A stretch of 64,000 bases of DNA from Oxyruncus cristatus (Eukaryota; Chordata; Aves; Passeriformes; Cotingidae). A model generated the notes under the pieces. It saw only the letters and a list, made by a program, of their open reading frames with translations. It ran no database searches and had not been told where the DNA came from. This document shows, in pieces, positions 25,195 through 37,100 of the stretch (position 1 is its first letter; each line of letters starts with the position of its first letter). Made by a program: the position numbers and the translations under genes. Where the stretch lies: NCBI GenBank assembly GCA_013399855.1, contig VXAY01001039.1:372325-436324 (forward strand). The letters are read 5' to 3'.

Positions 25195-25480
25195 GAAAAA
25201 AAGCAGCAAAGGACAGGTTTGTAGAGGAGAGCTGGAGCAGAAGAACAGGGGAGTAGGGAGAAACATCTGAGAGCTTAAAGGAGGGTAAAATAAATACTAG
25301 AAGGATGGTGAAGCAAACTAATAGATACTGGGGAAAGAATAAACAAAAATCAACACACTGAGCAGCCAAAAAGGGGGAGAAAAGAAATTATTAACTCTAT
25401 AAGGGAAGTGGGGAGAAAAATTGGAAATGAGTAGTAAGAATAAAGGAAAGAGACTGGGAAAGGGGGAGAGAGGTCCACTG
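25195..25480. repeat. Purine-rich (A/G) low-complexity tract
   Basis: Counting by eye, four 60-base lines from 25201 to 25500 (excluding 25321-25380) have about 72-80 percent A+G on plus. The composition is uneven (AGGAGAG, GGGGGAGAGAGG, GAAAAA) rather than a simple tandem repeat. It lies directly downstream of the CR1 fragment. On the minus strand it gives the Leu/Phe/Pro-rich open frame at 25100-25369, which I do not regard as coding. Confidence 0.6.
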
Positions 25481-26139
25481 GAGCGGGTTGATTCAAGAAA
25501 TGGACATTTGGGGGCTGTTATTGTGTGACCTGCTATGTAAAACTAATACAACCATGTAATAAAAAGTAGAGTTTTCTGTAGTCATAACTCAATTAGCTTT
25601 TAGGTAGCAAGGTCAGATACCTCTTATGAAATAGCAGCATCTGGGTTTAGCTTGGTGATTTTTGGTGGTATTGAGGTTTATACAGCCTCTGCTACACTAT
25701 CCACATCACCAAAAGCTCCAAAATCAAATCAAATGTATTGTGAGAAGAAAGCTGTTTGTCCCCCTCTCATTCCTGCCCACGCCTGTGATGTCTAAACAGG
25801 CTGAGTGAGCAGGCTTTGTGTGTGAGGCTGCGCAGGGAAATGACAGCAAAACAAAAATCGTCTCCCTTCCCTCCCCTTTCCAAAAGTGTGTGCAGCCTTA
25901 GCTCTGATCCAGTTCACTGGTTGTCTGAACAAACACTTTCAGCAATGTATGGGCTGGAATGTGTGATGGGGTGAACAACAGCATTCTTCATAGTAATGGG
26001 TGAAAGTTCATGCCAGCATGAAATGTACATTTGTCTGTAGCCTCAAACAGAGATTTAGAAGGAAGAATTGTCTTGGTGGGATTTTTAGAATGTTCTGATC
26101 AGGGTTTGATTTTTGCTTATGGCTTGTTTTTTGTTTTTG

Positions 26140-26279
26140 NNNNNNNNNNNNNNNNNNNNNNNNNNNNNNNNNNNNNNNNNNNNNNNNNNNNNNNNNNNNN
26201 NNNNNNNNNNNNNNNNNNNNNNNNNNNNNNNNNNNNNNNNNNNNNNNNNNNNNNNNNNNNNNNNNNNNNNNNNNNNNNN
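26140..26279. other. Assembly gap (140 N)
   Basis: Unresolved bases flanked by a T/G-rich stretch on the left (ending TTTGTTTTTG) and a T12 run on the right, which suggests a homopolymer or low-complexity block that reads could not cross. Frames drawn through it at 26031-26341 are artefacts. Confidence 0.98.
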
Positions 26280-27246
26280 TTTTTTTTTTTCTTGAGGAAG
26301 TTAGAAGCTGAATGATGGAGAAAGGCTGTGGAAATAGTCAATTTTAGTTCCTAATGCCAGTGTTATGCTATCATAAAACTGAAAACTCTGGAAAACATTA
26401 AGATCAGATCCCTGTCATGATTAATTTTCTGCTCATTTCCTTGCAAAAGACACTAGAATTTCCAGAATGGACTAGGAAAATCCAACCCTGGCCCAGAAAT
26501 TTCTCAAGAGATCTATTTTTTTTTCTCTGCTTGCATGGGTAATGACAAGAAATCAATCTGATCTGTCTAGACTACACTTTGAGTAGGAAATCTAGAAAAA
26601 AGCACAAGTCTGTAATCATGAAGGAGCACTATAATCTTACAGTTGACATTGGGGATTTTTCTGATGAAGCATCCTGTCTATGTTTTTACATATGGTCCTC
26701 TCAAATGCTAACCTGTAACATGTTCATGTGGCTATATTTAGATTCTCTCCATTTCAGCCTTAAAAGTTCTCTGTGGTCATTTTTCATCATGAATTAATTA
26801 CATGTTAACTAGATGTAAGCCCCAACTTTAATAAAAAGCTACACGGAAAAAGCTGAATACCCTGTGTACAGGATGCTGTATTGGTCCAGGAATTCCCTGC
26901 TCTTGGGCACCATCACCTACATAGCCTGCTTAGGGCCAGCAAACACTTCTAGGTTTCTTCCAAGTTATCTTCGTTGCTAAAGTGCAAATTCCAGATTTTA
27001 TGAATCATGCAAGAATGACAGCATGAGGAAAATGTCTGTACCAAAAAAGGGGCACTTTCCTTGGTTTCAGAGACCCTTCATGTTCAATCCCTGCTTTACC
27101 TATCATTTTCTCATGTTAACATTTTTAAGTCTGGCCTCTTATTGACCTCTTACATCCTCCTATATCACCCACTTGTTATGTTTCCTGGTAAGCACCTTCT
27201 AGTTTTCTTCCATTATCTTTTTATCTCCTTCAAATCCTACTGTAAG

Positions 27247-27292
27247 TTTTGGTTTGGTTTGTTTTTTTGTTCTGTTTTGTTTTTTTCTTTCC
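27247..27292. repeat. T/G-rich low-complexity tract
   Basis: TTTTGG and GTTTTTTT units with hardly any A. It is similar in kind to the tracts at 4912-4975 and 55406-55520. Confidence 0.7.
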
Positions 27293-29044
27293 TGTTATGA
27301 TTATAAAATTTCACTGAGATCACTCTGCTATGCTGGCAGTAATTATTTAATTTTTTGTCACACAGTTGAGTGACGAATTATCACCTGTAAGTATTCCAAG
27401 AATGCAGAGTAGCAGACTTGAAATATGTATGGTTTCTAATTTTTATTTTCATTTTGGCTTAAGTAGGATCACTTGCAGCTGTCATCTTCTAAGAGAAATG
27501 TGCTTGGTCTCACCTCTGGAGTCTCAAAGGAATGAACCTGGGACCCCAATCAGCTCAAGGCTTATTGTCCCTAGGGTGGTAAAATTCACATTTGAGGTAT
27601 GAGTGGAATAGATGGACAGAGCTAACACTGATTAGAGTCAGAGGCATAAACTGATTAAGAATGAGTCCATAGGGATTTGGCCTGCAGATAAGGAGTTGGA
27701 AAGAGAGGGTTTGCTGCTGTAGCAGCCAGGAGAGAGGATACTTTGGATGAGTTAGTGCAGTTTGCATGATGCTGATAAGGAGGGGGGCTGTCAGGGCTTC
27801 TCAGTATGAGACTGTGGGGAAGGTTATAGTAGTTTCAATAGGTTTGTAATAAGAAGAATGAACAAATGATTCTGAACACTGCAGATGAGGCTGAGGTCTC
27901 TCTTCCCCATACCCTTCATCTAGCTGTCTTTCTTCCAGTCATCTCTTAGGGGACAGAGAAACTTTTCAGAAACCTCCAACACTTGCTTTAGTAAACCTTT
28001 CACCCTTTCTGACAGCTGTGATGGTGCACAGTGACATCTGTGTACTGCCCCATCAATGGGTAAGCACAACTTGAGCATTTTCTGATGTGAGAAGAGAAAG
28101 GTTGTGACAAGAACAGGGGAAAAACTTTGAACATTGCTGTTCCTGGTGCTACTCAGAGAAGCAATTTCTAAGCAAATGGCATGTGCTTTTATATACCTTG
28201 AAGAATTGAAGACCTTTATGGTTTGTGCAATTCTAGATCTTATGTCAAAAAGGATTTTTTATTTTAGTCCTGTGCTCTAAATAGAGTTCATTTGTACCTC
28301 TCCCAGCCTGTAATTTTACCCTTCAGACCAATGTTTCTGAAATAGGAGGCTGAAGTAGTTGGTTATGGTTTGGGAGAACTAATGAGCAAATTTCTTGAAT
28401 TTAAATCAGTGGAAAAAGATCCCTTTTTGTAGTGGTAGACTGTGCTGCTGAAATCTGACGAACTTCTGAAGCAAATTCACTTGGATGGTGAGCATGGGAA
28501 ATGCTACTGCTGCGATGTTTCCTATTTACTTGCATTCTAACTAGGAATGTTAGAATGCCTGCTGTATGTATTCTTAACATATGTTAACCTCTCTGCTGTA
28601 GTTCTTGCCAAGAAACTGTCACAAAGGTTATTTAGCAATGAAACTGCATAGGAAACATTCCTGTTGTACTGGTGTGCCTGCTGTAACTAATTGGGCATGT
28701 ATAACGGGAGGGTGAAGATAAATAAAGCTACATATGTACAGTGTTTAGGTAAAGTGCGTGATGTTTTGCATCACAGTTATAATCCTTTTAGACGTTGGTG
28801 ATCTCCAGAAAGTCACAATACAAAAATGAGCTAAACAAGCAAATGATGGGAATGAAGTCCAGCATGAGTCTTCTCCAAGGCTCAGTGTTATCAGTGTGAG
28901 GCAGAGTCATGCAGGGGTGTTGTTGCAACTGTCCAAAGGAGGTTTTTTTTCTGTGTGTGTGCATGTGTAAACTTGTAATCTACATAGTGTTTGTTTCTTT
29001 TCACCTTTTCCTGTAAGGCCTCCTATCTCCCACCCCCGGGGCCT

Positions 29045-29088
29045 GAACTGGCAGCAAAAGTTGCCAGAACTGGCAGCAAAAGTTGCCA
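29045..29088. repeat. Perfect 22-bp tandem duplication
   Basis: Two identical copies in direct tandem (29045-29066 and 29067-29088), beginning GAACTGGCAGC and ending AAGTTGCCA. Each unit carries a small inverted repeat (TGGCA ... TGCCA). The absence of mismatches suggests a recent event or a length polymorphism. Confidence 0.9.
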
Positions 29089-30004
29089 TTTCGTTGCAAA
29101 ACAAGGCTGTGATTGGAGGGTTTGCTGTTTAATGTTACTCCTCAAATAAAGGAGGGGATTAGCTCCTGCTGAAAGTGTCTTGATTTTGCACACCCAGCTC
29201 AGTTGTGAGGTCTATTTTCTGAGAAGGGAATGGGTGCAGAAGGCTGGCTTTGGGTATTTTTAAGCAGAAGCAGTGTTTCCAGGCAGGACCGTGGGGCTGA
29301 GGAGACCCACATAGTGCACAGGACAACAGTGGTGGCTTTGTGCAGGGAGGAGCAAGGCAGAGGGGAAAATGGACTAGTTGATTGCACATCTGGTCATGTT
29401 TCAAATAGATTTTGGATATAATAAGTGCTAAAAGCCTCAGATCTTCTATCTATTTTTCCCTCTGGTAAATAAATAGGTTCTAAATTGTAGATGATTTCCC
29501 TTTCCCTTCCTTCTCCCTGAACGATGTATCCTTCCAGGCATGCAAAGGATTTTTGTTTTCTTTAATCTGGAAAGGCTCTCTCAGCTCAGGAATGCTGCTT
29601 GGCTCAGAAAACACAGTAACAGTCAAGGGAGATTGATCTGTTATCCCTACAAAGAGAATTAAAAAATAATACACATGCCATTGCATTTAACACTTTGTGG
29701 TGTCTACCTCTTGTTTCACTGAGATCACAAGTATGAAGTAAGTGCCCAGTAAGGTAATATAAACCAGTGATTTCCCAAAAGGCAGAGCAAAGGAATGTGT
29801 GGTCCTGTAAATTTTATTGTTAACTTTAAATTACAAAATAGATTTACAATAATGCCAGCTTTCGTTCCAGATACTAAAATCCTTCATCATTGTAGCTTTA
29901 ATATTGTAAGCGTTGGCCAATATTGCACTTTTAACAAGAGAATTGTAAACAAGTAGAAATAAAATAGGAATCAAATTGTAGATTGAGAAAAAAAGTATGC
30001 TTGA
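29089..30004. other. Non-coding single-copy DNA, no gene seen
   Basis: No supported gene. Overlapping frames at 29159-29404, 29199-29387 (minus) and 29230-29421 (plus) occupy a somewhat GC-richer patch at about 29160-29390, with no recognisable protein. I see nothing else. Confidence 0.5.
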
Positions 30005-30024
30005 TGTGTATGTATACATACACA
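30005..30024. repeat. Perfect 20-bp palindrome
   Basis: TGTGTATGTATACATACACA reads the same on both strands with no spacer. It is built of alternating purine-pyrimidine steps, so it is also a Z-DNA-prone or cruciform-prone sequence. Alternating TG/CA/TA repeats often give palindromes by chance. Confidence 0.9.
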
Positions 30025-32035
30025 GAGTTAGTCTTAGCTTGTCTGCATCAGCATAGATTAATTGAGATTGGTATAACCACCTGCCTTGACTTACCATTTT
30101 AATACAGATTTATAACTAACCATGCAATTTTAGAGCTGCTTGAGAGAATGCCCGGAGAAATGTATTTCCATGAGTTCTAGGCCAAAGATAAAACCAATTT
30201 CACAAAACAGAATAAGAAAGTAAATCCAAGGCTACATTGTTATATAGATGTGATTTAATTAGTAATATCAGCAGAAGAGATTTATAACTGTCCATATGCC
30301 TTTAAAGGAAGGATTTGGTGAAACGAGTAGTTGACAGTGTTTTTATTTACCAGCATGTTTTGGGTTATATGTAAATAACTTAGATATTTCTGACCCAACT
30401 GTATAGTGAAGTAATAGGGAGTAAAGCTTTTGCAGGCTGTTCTTAAATAAGCAGAGCTAGCATCATGAAATGTGATCCTGAGTTTCTAGCCATCGGGAGC
30501 AGCAAAGGTCAGGTACAGTTGCAGATGCACATATGATGCCATCCAGCCTGTGGGCTGCTGCTGCAATCCCTGTTACTTCATGCCGTGCTGTGCGCTGCAA
30601 ATACTGAGTCTCAGCAGCTCCAGCTGCTGCAGTTCCCTGCTCACCTCCCTTAGCTCTGCCTTTGCAGCTCCACCCTGGATTTCTGAATAGTGTTTTGTAT
30701 GTATGTGCGTGCAGATATCATTCTAAAGCTGCTTTTCTCTTTTGTGGGCTCTGTTTTCTCATTTATAAAACTGAGGGTTTAACTTGTTAACTGCCATGCC
30801 ATCAGTTCTTCCATGCATGTTCTGCCCTAAGCTGTCCCGAAGGAGTGCAAAGACTAGTGAACTTTGCATTTTAGTTATGCAAGCTTCTACTGTGATTCCT
30901 GGTGGAACACATGAATTGGAGCATGTGGAGGCATTAAAACCAGAAAATGTTAGAGATTAAAGAAAGAAGAAAAGTTGCAAAAACTATCCAGAAGATGTTT
31001 TTATACATTTGGACACATTTGCGCTAGTGTGTGTTTTTTTGAGAGCATATTGCAGCAATTCTACCTTTATTAATGTTTAAGACACCTCAAGTGGGGATCA
31101 CATTTCCCCAACGTTTTTTCTATATGCTGCAGGTTGGAAGGGAAAAGACATTTTCCCATTTGAATTTAAAAACTACTTTGGGTGGTTATAAGCTTGTCTT
31201 TCCAATGAACAGAACTTTCGATACTCCTCTTGACAATTTTTATATTTCCCATTGTTGTCAGGGCACACAAAATTCAGAATATGAGCCACATATGATTAGA
31301 AGGGCAGAAAACTTGGGAGGAGAGCAGCGCAGATTCCTGCTCAGTTTTGCTGGACTTTGGGACTGGCCTAGAGGTACAGAAGCACGTGATGGCTTTGAAG
31401 GTTGTTACATCACACTGTGTGCAAAAATTTCATTCTAGGACCCGTGAAACTAAACTCCCTGTCGTAACAACAATCTTAGATTATGAAGCTGCTCAGAAAG
31501 CAAAAGAAACTTTGCATCATTTTTTACATCTCTGCTACTTCATGGGTAAATCTACACCGCTCTTACTTCAGTCCTCTCTTGTACTGCTACTACATGATGG
31601 TGTATTCATGTCACTGAATCTTTTTAATCCTGGGCATATGGAAAGATTAATGGGGAAAGATCAGGAAAGACTTCACCAGTTACTTTGAATAAACCCAAGT
31701 GATATTACCCAATCTGTTTGCAAACTCTTCTTGGTCATAGACTTCTTTTTAATCTAAGGTATTTTTTTTATTATTTCAGCATAGCTCTATCAAGCTCCTC
31801 CACATCTGTGAGGTAGAGAAATAATTCATTATCACTGTGTCTTTTATTTGCTGGAGTACATGAGCATCCAGGTTTTTCTCATTCATTCCTGTGCTCTTGA
31901 AAGAAATCAAAATTTCTTTCCTCTGTTTCCTTTCCCTCTTCCACTTGAACTCCGTATTCCATCAGTGGTTATAAAAGGTGTGTTCTTGCCTTCTTCATTA
32001 TTGGTATAAAATATTTAAGAAAAGTTCCAATGACA
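30025..32035. other. Non-coding DNA with a GC-richer patch, no gene seen
   Basis: No supported gene. A GC-richer patch at about 30484-30700 contains CAGCTCCAGCTGCTGCAG; its minus strand can be read as a short Leu/Glu/Gln-rich, coiled-coil-like peptide, but it is too short and unsupported to call. The overlapping plus frames at 31073-31438 and 31347-31688 show no known domain. A MIR-like piece is listed separately. Confidence 0.5.
30741..30785 (+). mobile_element. Possible short MIR-like SINE piece
   Basis: A block reading GGGCTCTGTTTTCTCATTTA followed by TAAAACTGAGGG resembles the MIR core (consensus CCTCAGTTTCCTCATCTG then TAAAATGGGG). Only this core is visible and no flanking MIR blocks can be aligned, so this is weaker than the copies at 10.6 and 14.7 kb. 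Confidence 0.35.
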
Positions 32036-32070
32036 AATTTAATTTTATATATGTTAATTAAAATTAAATT
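32036..32070. repeat. 12-bp perfect AT-only hairpin
   Basis: AATTTAATTTTA at 32036-32047 and TAAAATTAAATT at 32059-32070 are exact reverse complements around an 11-base loop. It is composed almost only of A and T. It may be functional, such as a transcript end or a matrix-attachment type sequence, or simply low complexity. Confidence 0.6.
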
Positions 32071-32996
32071 CATTCTTTGTACACAGAAAAAATTTTCTTG
32101 AAACAAAAAACCCCCAGCCCTTTCTACTTAGCTAAAATCAGATTACTGTCAATGCTTTTTAATGTACCAGTGTCTTTGGGTTGCTGGTGGTTTAAACTGT
32201 AACTGTTAAAGCAAAGTCATCACAGGCCTGTGGAGTTGTTTTCATAATAAAGATTGTGTGTTTGTCCTTCCTGACTATAATCAAATCTGTCTCTTGGACT
32301 TCCTGTTTTCCTCTGGCTTTTTTAACAGCAAAAATATAATACTATGTTTTCTTTTTGAAACCTAAATGCATTCACATTGTTACAAAGCCATTTTCTGATC
32401 AGATATTACATTGCTGTAAATTCAGTGGAACAGTCAGTTGGGGACTGTGAGTAGGACTGCACTATATGTGCAGTGATTTGGGGGGGTAAAGCATTAATAA
32501 ACAATCCTCAGCAGCTTTTGTCTTTCAGAGATCTTGCTCAAATAAACAGTTAAATTTTTTTACCGTGAAACAACAACGTAATTGTTGGTTAAACAGGCAA
32601 TAGGTTAAGTAGTGAAGGTATTTATACTTTTCTGAATAATTTTGTCAACAGCTCTTAAGTCAGTAGCACGCCTAAATGTATGCTAAAACTGAGCTAAATT
32701 TTAACTTGCTGGTTTTTACTATTGTCCTGAATTACAATTAAATGATTATACCTTGCACCAAGAAATCTGCAGGAAACTGCAGAGTAAAACCAGTAGCATC
32801 TTGAACACTGCCAGAAGATGCTGAGTAGTATGTCTGCTGTGCACCTAAGAATACGTAGTTCCACCCAGAAAATTGGAGATGGAAGCAGCGTACCCTATAA
32901 ATGTTGTAGAAACCCTACTACTCTGACATAAAAAAAAAATCTTGCTGCAATACTAGAGAAAGAACATGAATTGATTAATTCTGTAACTGTACATGT

Positions 32997-33014
32997 TATA
33001 TATATATATATATA
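32997..33014. repeat. (TA)9 microsatellite
   Basis: Nine perfect TA units, followed by an imperfect TATC/TATA continuation to about 33034. Confidence 0.95.
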
Positions 33015-36000
33015 TTTATCTATATATCTATATCCATTTTCTCACACACCTGTCTTCTGTGTGAGTCATCCCTAAGTGTGAAGGCAAGTTTTTGGCAGGC
33101 ATTTTCATTAATTTAAAGTTTTGGTGTTTTTCCAAGTAATCTATCTGTAACAGTTTTGCATGTGATTTCATGTATTTAAATTGAGGCCTTGAGATTTAAT
33201 TACAGGCATCAATTAGTTAATTTTAAACAAAGTTGCATTCAGCATCTTCGTATACCAAAGCTGCATTGAGTGTAGCAGACCATTCCTGAAGTAGTCAATA
33301 TGTGAACATCAGGGAGAGAAACTATGAAAAGAAATTTCCAAAGTAGATTTCTATCACTGCATAGCATTTCAGTGGACATGGTGGGTGGCAGGTGACATTT
33401 ATTTTTTGATGTTTCCTGTAGTACAGCAAGAGTTCAACAATGTAGTTCTGTGCCTCTGGATAGGTGCCTGGATATATCTATGCAGTAACTGGAAGTTAAT
33501 CGAATGCAGAGGCACCCTGTGGTTCATTATGGGTTGTGGAATGTGTTCAAGGAGCTGCAAAAATAGTGGCTAATATATAGAGTTCTGTGCTGCCAGGTCT
33601 GTGTTAGAGCCACTTGTGTACATTGTAGAGATCCATTCTTATCTATCATTCAGATAATGTGATTATCCTTTTGCATAGAATACCATGAGAATTGATGGAT
33701 TCTTGTATCAGAATTCGAAGATAAGCTTTAACAAAGCACAAGTGAGTAGAGGGAGATGACTGTATGAAATATAATGACCTTTCATATAGTGTGTCAGTTC
33801 AAGACATGATACTTTCTACTGTTCTTGAAAGACATAAAACTGTAAAGAATATATTATTCCATTCTTCTTCTTTGCTCATACTCCTCCTCCTTCCACATCT
33901 CCCTTTGCTTCAGTGGATCCTTAAACCCTCTGAAAAATCTGGCAATGGGAGTTCTTATCCTTTGGGAAGTGAACTGATTTACTCATACAGCTCCCTAGAA
34001 CAGCAGCTGACAACAGTGGGAAACCAAGTTCTTGCATTTTTGTTGGCTTTGCATTAAGCAACCGGAGAATAGGTTATTTGCAATGGAATTTGCTTCAGGT
34101 AGGCAAGACACAAAGATCAACATCACTCAGCAGCAGTCCATGGCAGCAGAACTGAAAGAACAGGCAAGCATTAAATAAAAAAGCAGATATGGAGTTGTGC
34201 ACCCTGAATGGCATCTTCACGAAGCAGCAGCAAGCAGCCTGTGTTCTCTGAGCATTGCTATTTCTTGTAACCTGTGCACTTTGTGCATGATCGACACAAG
34301 GGAGTGAAAACTATCTGTGAAAAAATAGAATACTTCCATGTACTTTTATACAGAGCCCCTTTGGAATATCTGCAGTCCCTTCCTACTTGTCTGTGAACAT
34401 AAACTGAGTTAATCTTCCTCCCTCCTTTCCCTTTCTTGGCATAATTCTTGAGCTGCTTTAAAGCGTCTCATAATATAGAGGAATTTTCTTTCTGACCCAT
34501 GAGAGATCCGAGGCCTCTGAGCTCTAAATAATCCTGTCCAGTTTGGATTGAATCTCTTCATTGTCTATGAGATGTTACTGCTTGTAAGACCATGAAATGC
34601 TTTCATGTAAAATTTGTTTCCACTGCTTGACTTCATTACTTTTAAGCAACGGTGAGTTGATCCTGTGCATCATGCAAGCCACAAATCATTTTAGCAGGTC
34701 CCTCTGTTTATTCTCTTTAACTTAATGATATGTTCAATTCATCTTGCATAAAGGAGTAGAACTGAAAGAAAAACACTTCTATTCCCCTACCTTTGGGACG
34801 ATGAGAGGCGGCGTTTAAAAATACCAGTTGGCACTTTACATCTCGCTGTCTATGTTTCCTGTTGTTTAGGTGCCAAGATGAAGTGTGAAGAACTGCAAGA
34901 GGTGGAACTCTAAGTGAGATGAGTCAGGATTAAACTGTGAATAGCATGTGCCCTTATTCCTAATATGCTTGATGTAAGATGAAATACATTCACTAAACCC
35001 TGAGTGACTGTCTAGGGACACTGTTAGAATGAATCATCTAGCTGTTTTCTGAAAGAAAACACCCAATATCCTATCATATTCTTTTATGTGCACCAAGTGG
35101 GATAGCCTAATTCAGGCAGAATTTTGGTCAATGCTTTTTGAAAATTAACCTCATGCCTACTTGGGAAAGAGCAGTCCATGAAGGACCTATTTTTCCTAAG
35201 AGAATGAGAACATGACTGGAGACTGTTACTCCCCTATTTAGTGTGACATACTGTGTTCACCCTCATATACTGGGTTGTTTGAAATACAGTTCTACAAAAT
35301 CAGGGAAAGAAAGTCCTATTCTGGAATAAATATGACATGAGCCATATGGCATTATTGCCCTCCAGAGTAGTTCCTGAAATGCAAAGGCAAGTAGGAGACT
35401 ACTGCATGGCATAAAATGAAGAACTTTTAGTGAGGGACAGTAGGGAATAAAGTTCAACAGAGGACAACAAGTGAAGAACTGGGCTCCCAGCGTCTGTGTG
35501 GAACACAACTGAATCTCAATATTTGGGGTGTGTCTCTCTCGCCTTTCAGTAAGTTGCCTGGACATCAGTATGGAACACATGAGGTGAATGTGTAGGATTC
35601 ATTTCTTTGTACTGATTGTGGCTTACTCTGGGTGTTTCTATTTACGTAGTGCACCAACATATAATTCAGAATAGCAACTTCATCACATTGTACTCTGTAT
35701 GTAATTATGCAAAGTCCTGTACAGGATACACGCCATGGCACGAAAAGCAGACAAATGCTGTGAATTATGCAATGGTGAATGATTGAATTCTTCCTGCTTT
35801 CGTGTCTATTTTATACTGCAAGTCACAACTTCCAGGCCTATTGCATACACTGATCATTTGTTTTGCAAACTGTCAGCCTTATTGCATCTTAGACATCTCT
35901 AAAACAATTTTGACTGTAATATTTGAAATAATTATAGGTGATTATGGATTGATGTTTCACTGAAAGCTGATTTTATTTAAATCTTAGATTCATATCCATG

Positions 36001-36329
36001 TTCTGCCAACATTTGTATAGGTGAGTGACTGATGAATTTTAAGCATTATTAGTAACTTTAATAGTCAAGCTCTTCACAGAATTATTAGCCTGTTACTTTT
36101 TTGTTAATTTGCTGCTTTCCCTTTTATAACTTCAGTGACAAATTAAGTTTCCTTAATTCCTGCCTTCTTGAACCAGTCCTTTCTGATTTAAGTGCTGGTT
36201 CTTTGAGTTGCTAAAATATCTTGTTTCCTGTAACATAGAAGTGGAAAATACTGGAAAGAGATGATGAGTTGGGGGTGGTGGCTTTTTCTGATTTTGTTTG
36301 TTGTCATGTTCAACACACTTCCCCTGCCC

Positions 36330-36339
36330 NNNNNNNNNN
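36330..36339. other. Assembly gap (10 N)
   Basis: Ten N between CCCCTGCCC and AGTTTTTTT. A round size of ten suggests a placeholder of unknown true length. Confidence 0.98.
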
Positions 36340-37050
36340 AGTTTTTTTCACAAGCTCTGGGCTGGCTAGACTTTGGAGCTTCTTAGGAGAGCTTTTGGAG
36401 AGAAGTTTAGACAGCAAATGATTGGAAACCATAATAGCATTCTTGGCATCTGCTTGACAATTTTATATAATCAGATGCCTCCTCTTAGTTAGTGGTTTGT
36501 TAAATCACTGGTTTATAGATTTTTAAATGTTTCACTCTGTCTGTGTGCAGCTCTAAGGCTCATTCTGATTGCCCTGGAATTGAAATTGCTGATCTGGCAG
36601 GCATGCTTTCTCCCTCCTCCCTCCCCATGTGTTTCAATCTTTTGTCTTTTAACAGTGATGTTGGAAAGGGTAAATTATTATTTGTTTCAGTGTAAGAACA
36701 ATGAAATGTCGAACAGCGAAGTTATAACTTCTTCATGTAGACGTTATGGAAGTGTTCAGTCCCAGCTTACACACTGATTTCTGACACTGCATGTACCTGA
36801 GAAGAATAGTTCCTACTGCAGGAAGTTCATTTGATAGGATATTATCTGGAATAAAACTCTATACAGGATGCAAAGGTAGCTACCATGTAACAATGCTCTT
36901 TAACCAGCAAAGGTGTAGTGAGCAAAAAACTGAACCTAATGATTAAGGACTTCATGGCAATTAATACAGACATTATTTGATGATTATTTACTTGAATAGT
37001 TGGACCACCTTTTTATTCATACTGGACAAAATCTAATATCAATAAACATG

Positions 37051-37100
37051 TATATCTACACAAACAGCCGGATTCTGTTGTGCTTGTGTAGATAGATATA
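37051..37100. repeat. Nested hairpin with 10-bp perfect outer stem
   Basis: ATCTACACAA at 37054-37063 pairs exactly with TTGTGTAGAT at 37084-37093. Inside, ACAG at 37064-37067 pairs with CTGT at 37075-37078. Skipping four bases on the right lets TATATCTA at 37051-37058 pair with TAGATATA ending at 37100. It is a reasonable stem-loop, but lacks the length of a typical microRNA precursor. Confidence 0.65.

Larger units (their letters stand above)
25481..29044. other. Non-coding single-copy DNA, no gene seen (gap excluded)
   Basis: No supported gene. The frames at 26579-26797, 27061-27300, 27366-27602 (plus) and 27555-27767, 28907-29104 (minus) show no recognisable domain. The hydrophobic frame at 27061-27300 runs into the T/G-rich tract at about 27247-27292. 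I recognise no transposon. Confidence 0.5.
32071..37050. other. Non-coding single-copy DNA, no gene seen (small gap inside)
   Basis: No supported gene. The frames at 33385-33573, 33764-34057, 36580-36777 (plus) and 35263-35580 (minus) match nothing I know. CAG-rich clusters appear near 34120-34235. A (TA)n microsatellite and a 10-N gap are listed separately. I recognise no transposon. Confidence 0.5.

Noticed and set aside
26031..26341. Frames spanning the N gap on both strands
   Set aside because: Most of their length is undetermined sequence.
30560..30690. Minus-strand Leu/Glu-rich, coiled-coil-like peptide
   Set aside because: Fewer than 30 codons, explained by CAGCTG-type repeats, and no homologue that I can name.
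31128..31150. GGTTGGAAGGGA, resembling the CR1 minus-strand 3' end
   Set aside because: The flanks on both sides do not follow the CR1 consensus.
31073..31688. Two overlapping plus-strand frames of 121 and 113 codons
   Set aside because: Different phases, no known domain, no promoter or polyadenylation context.
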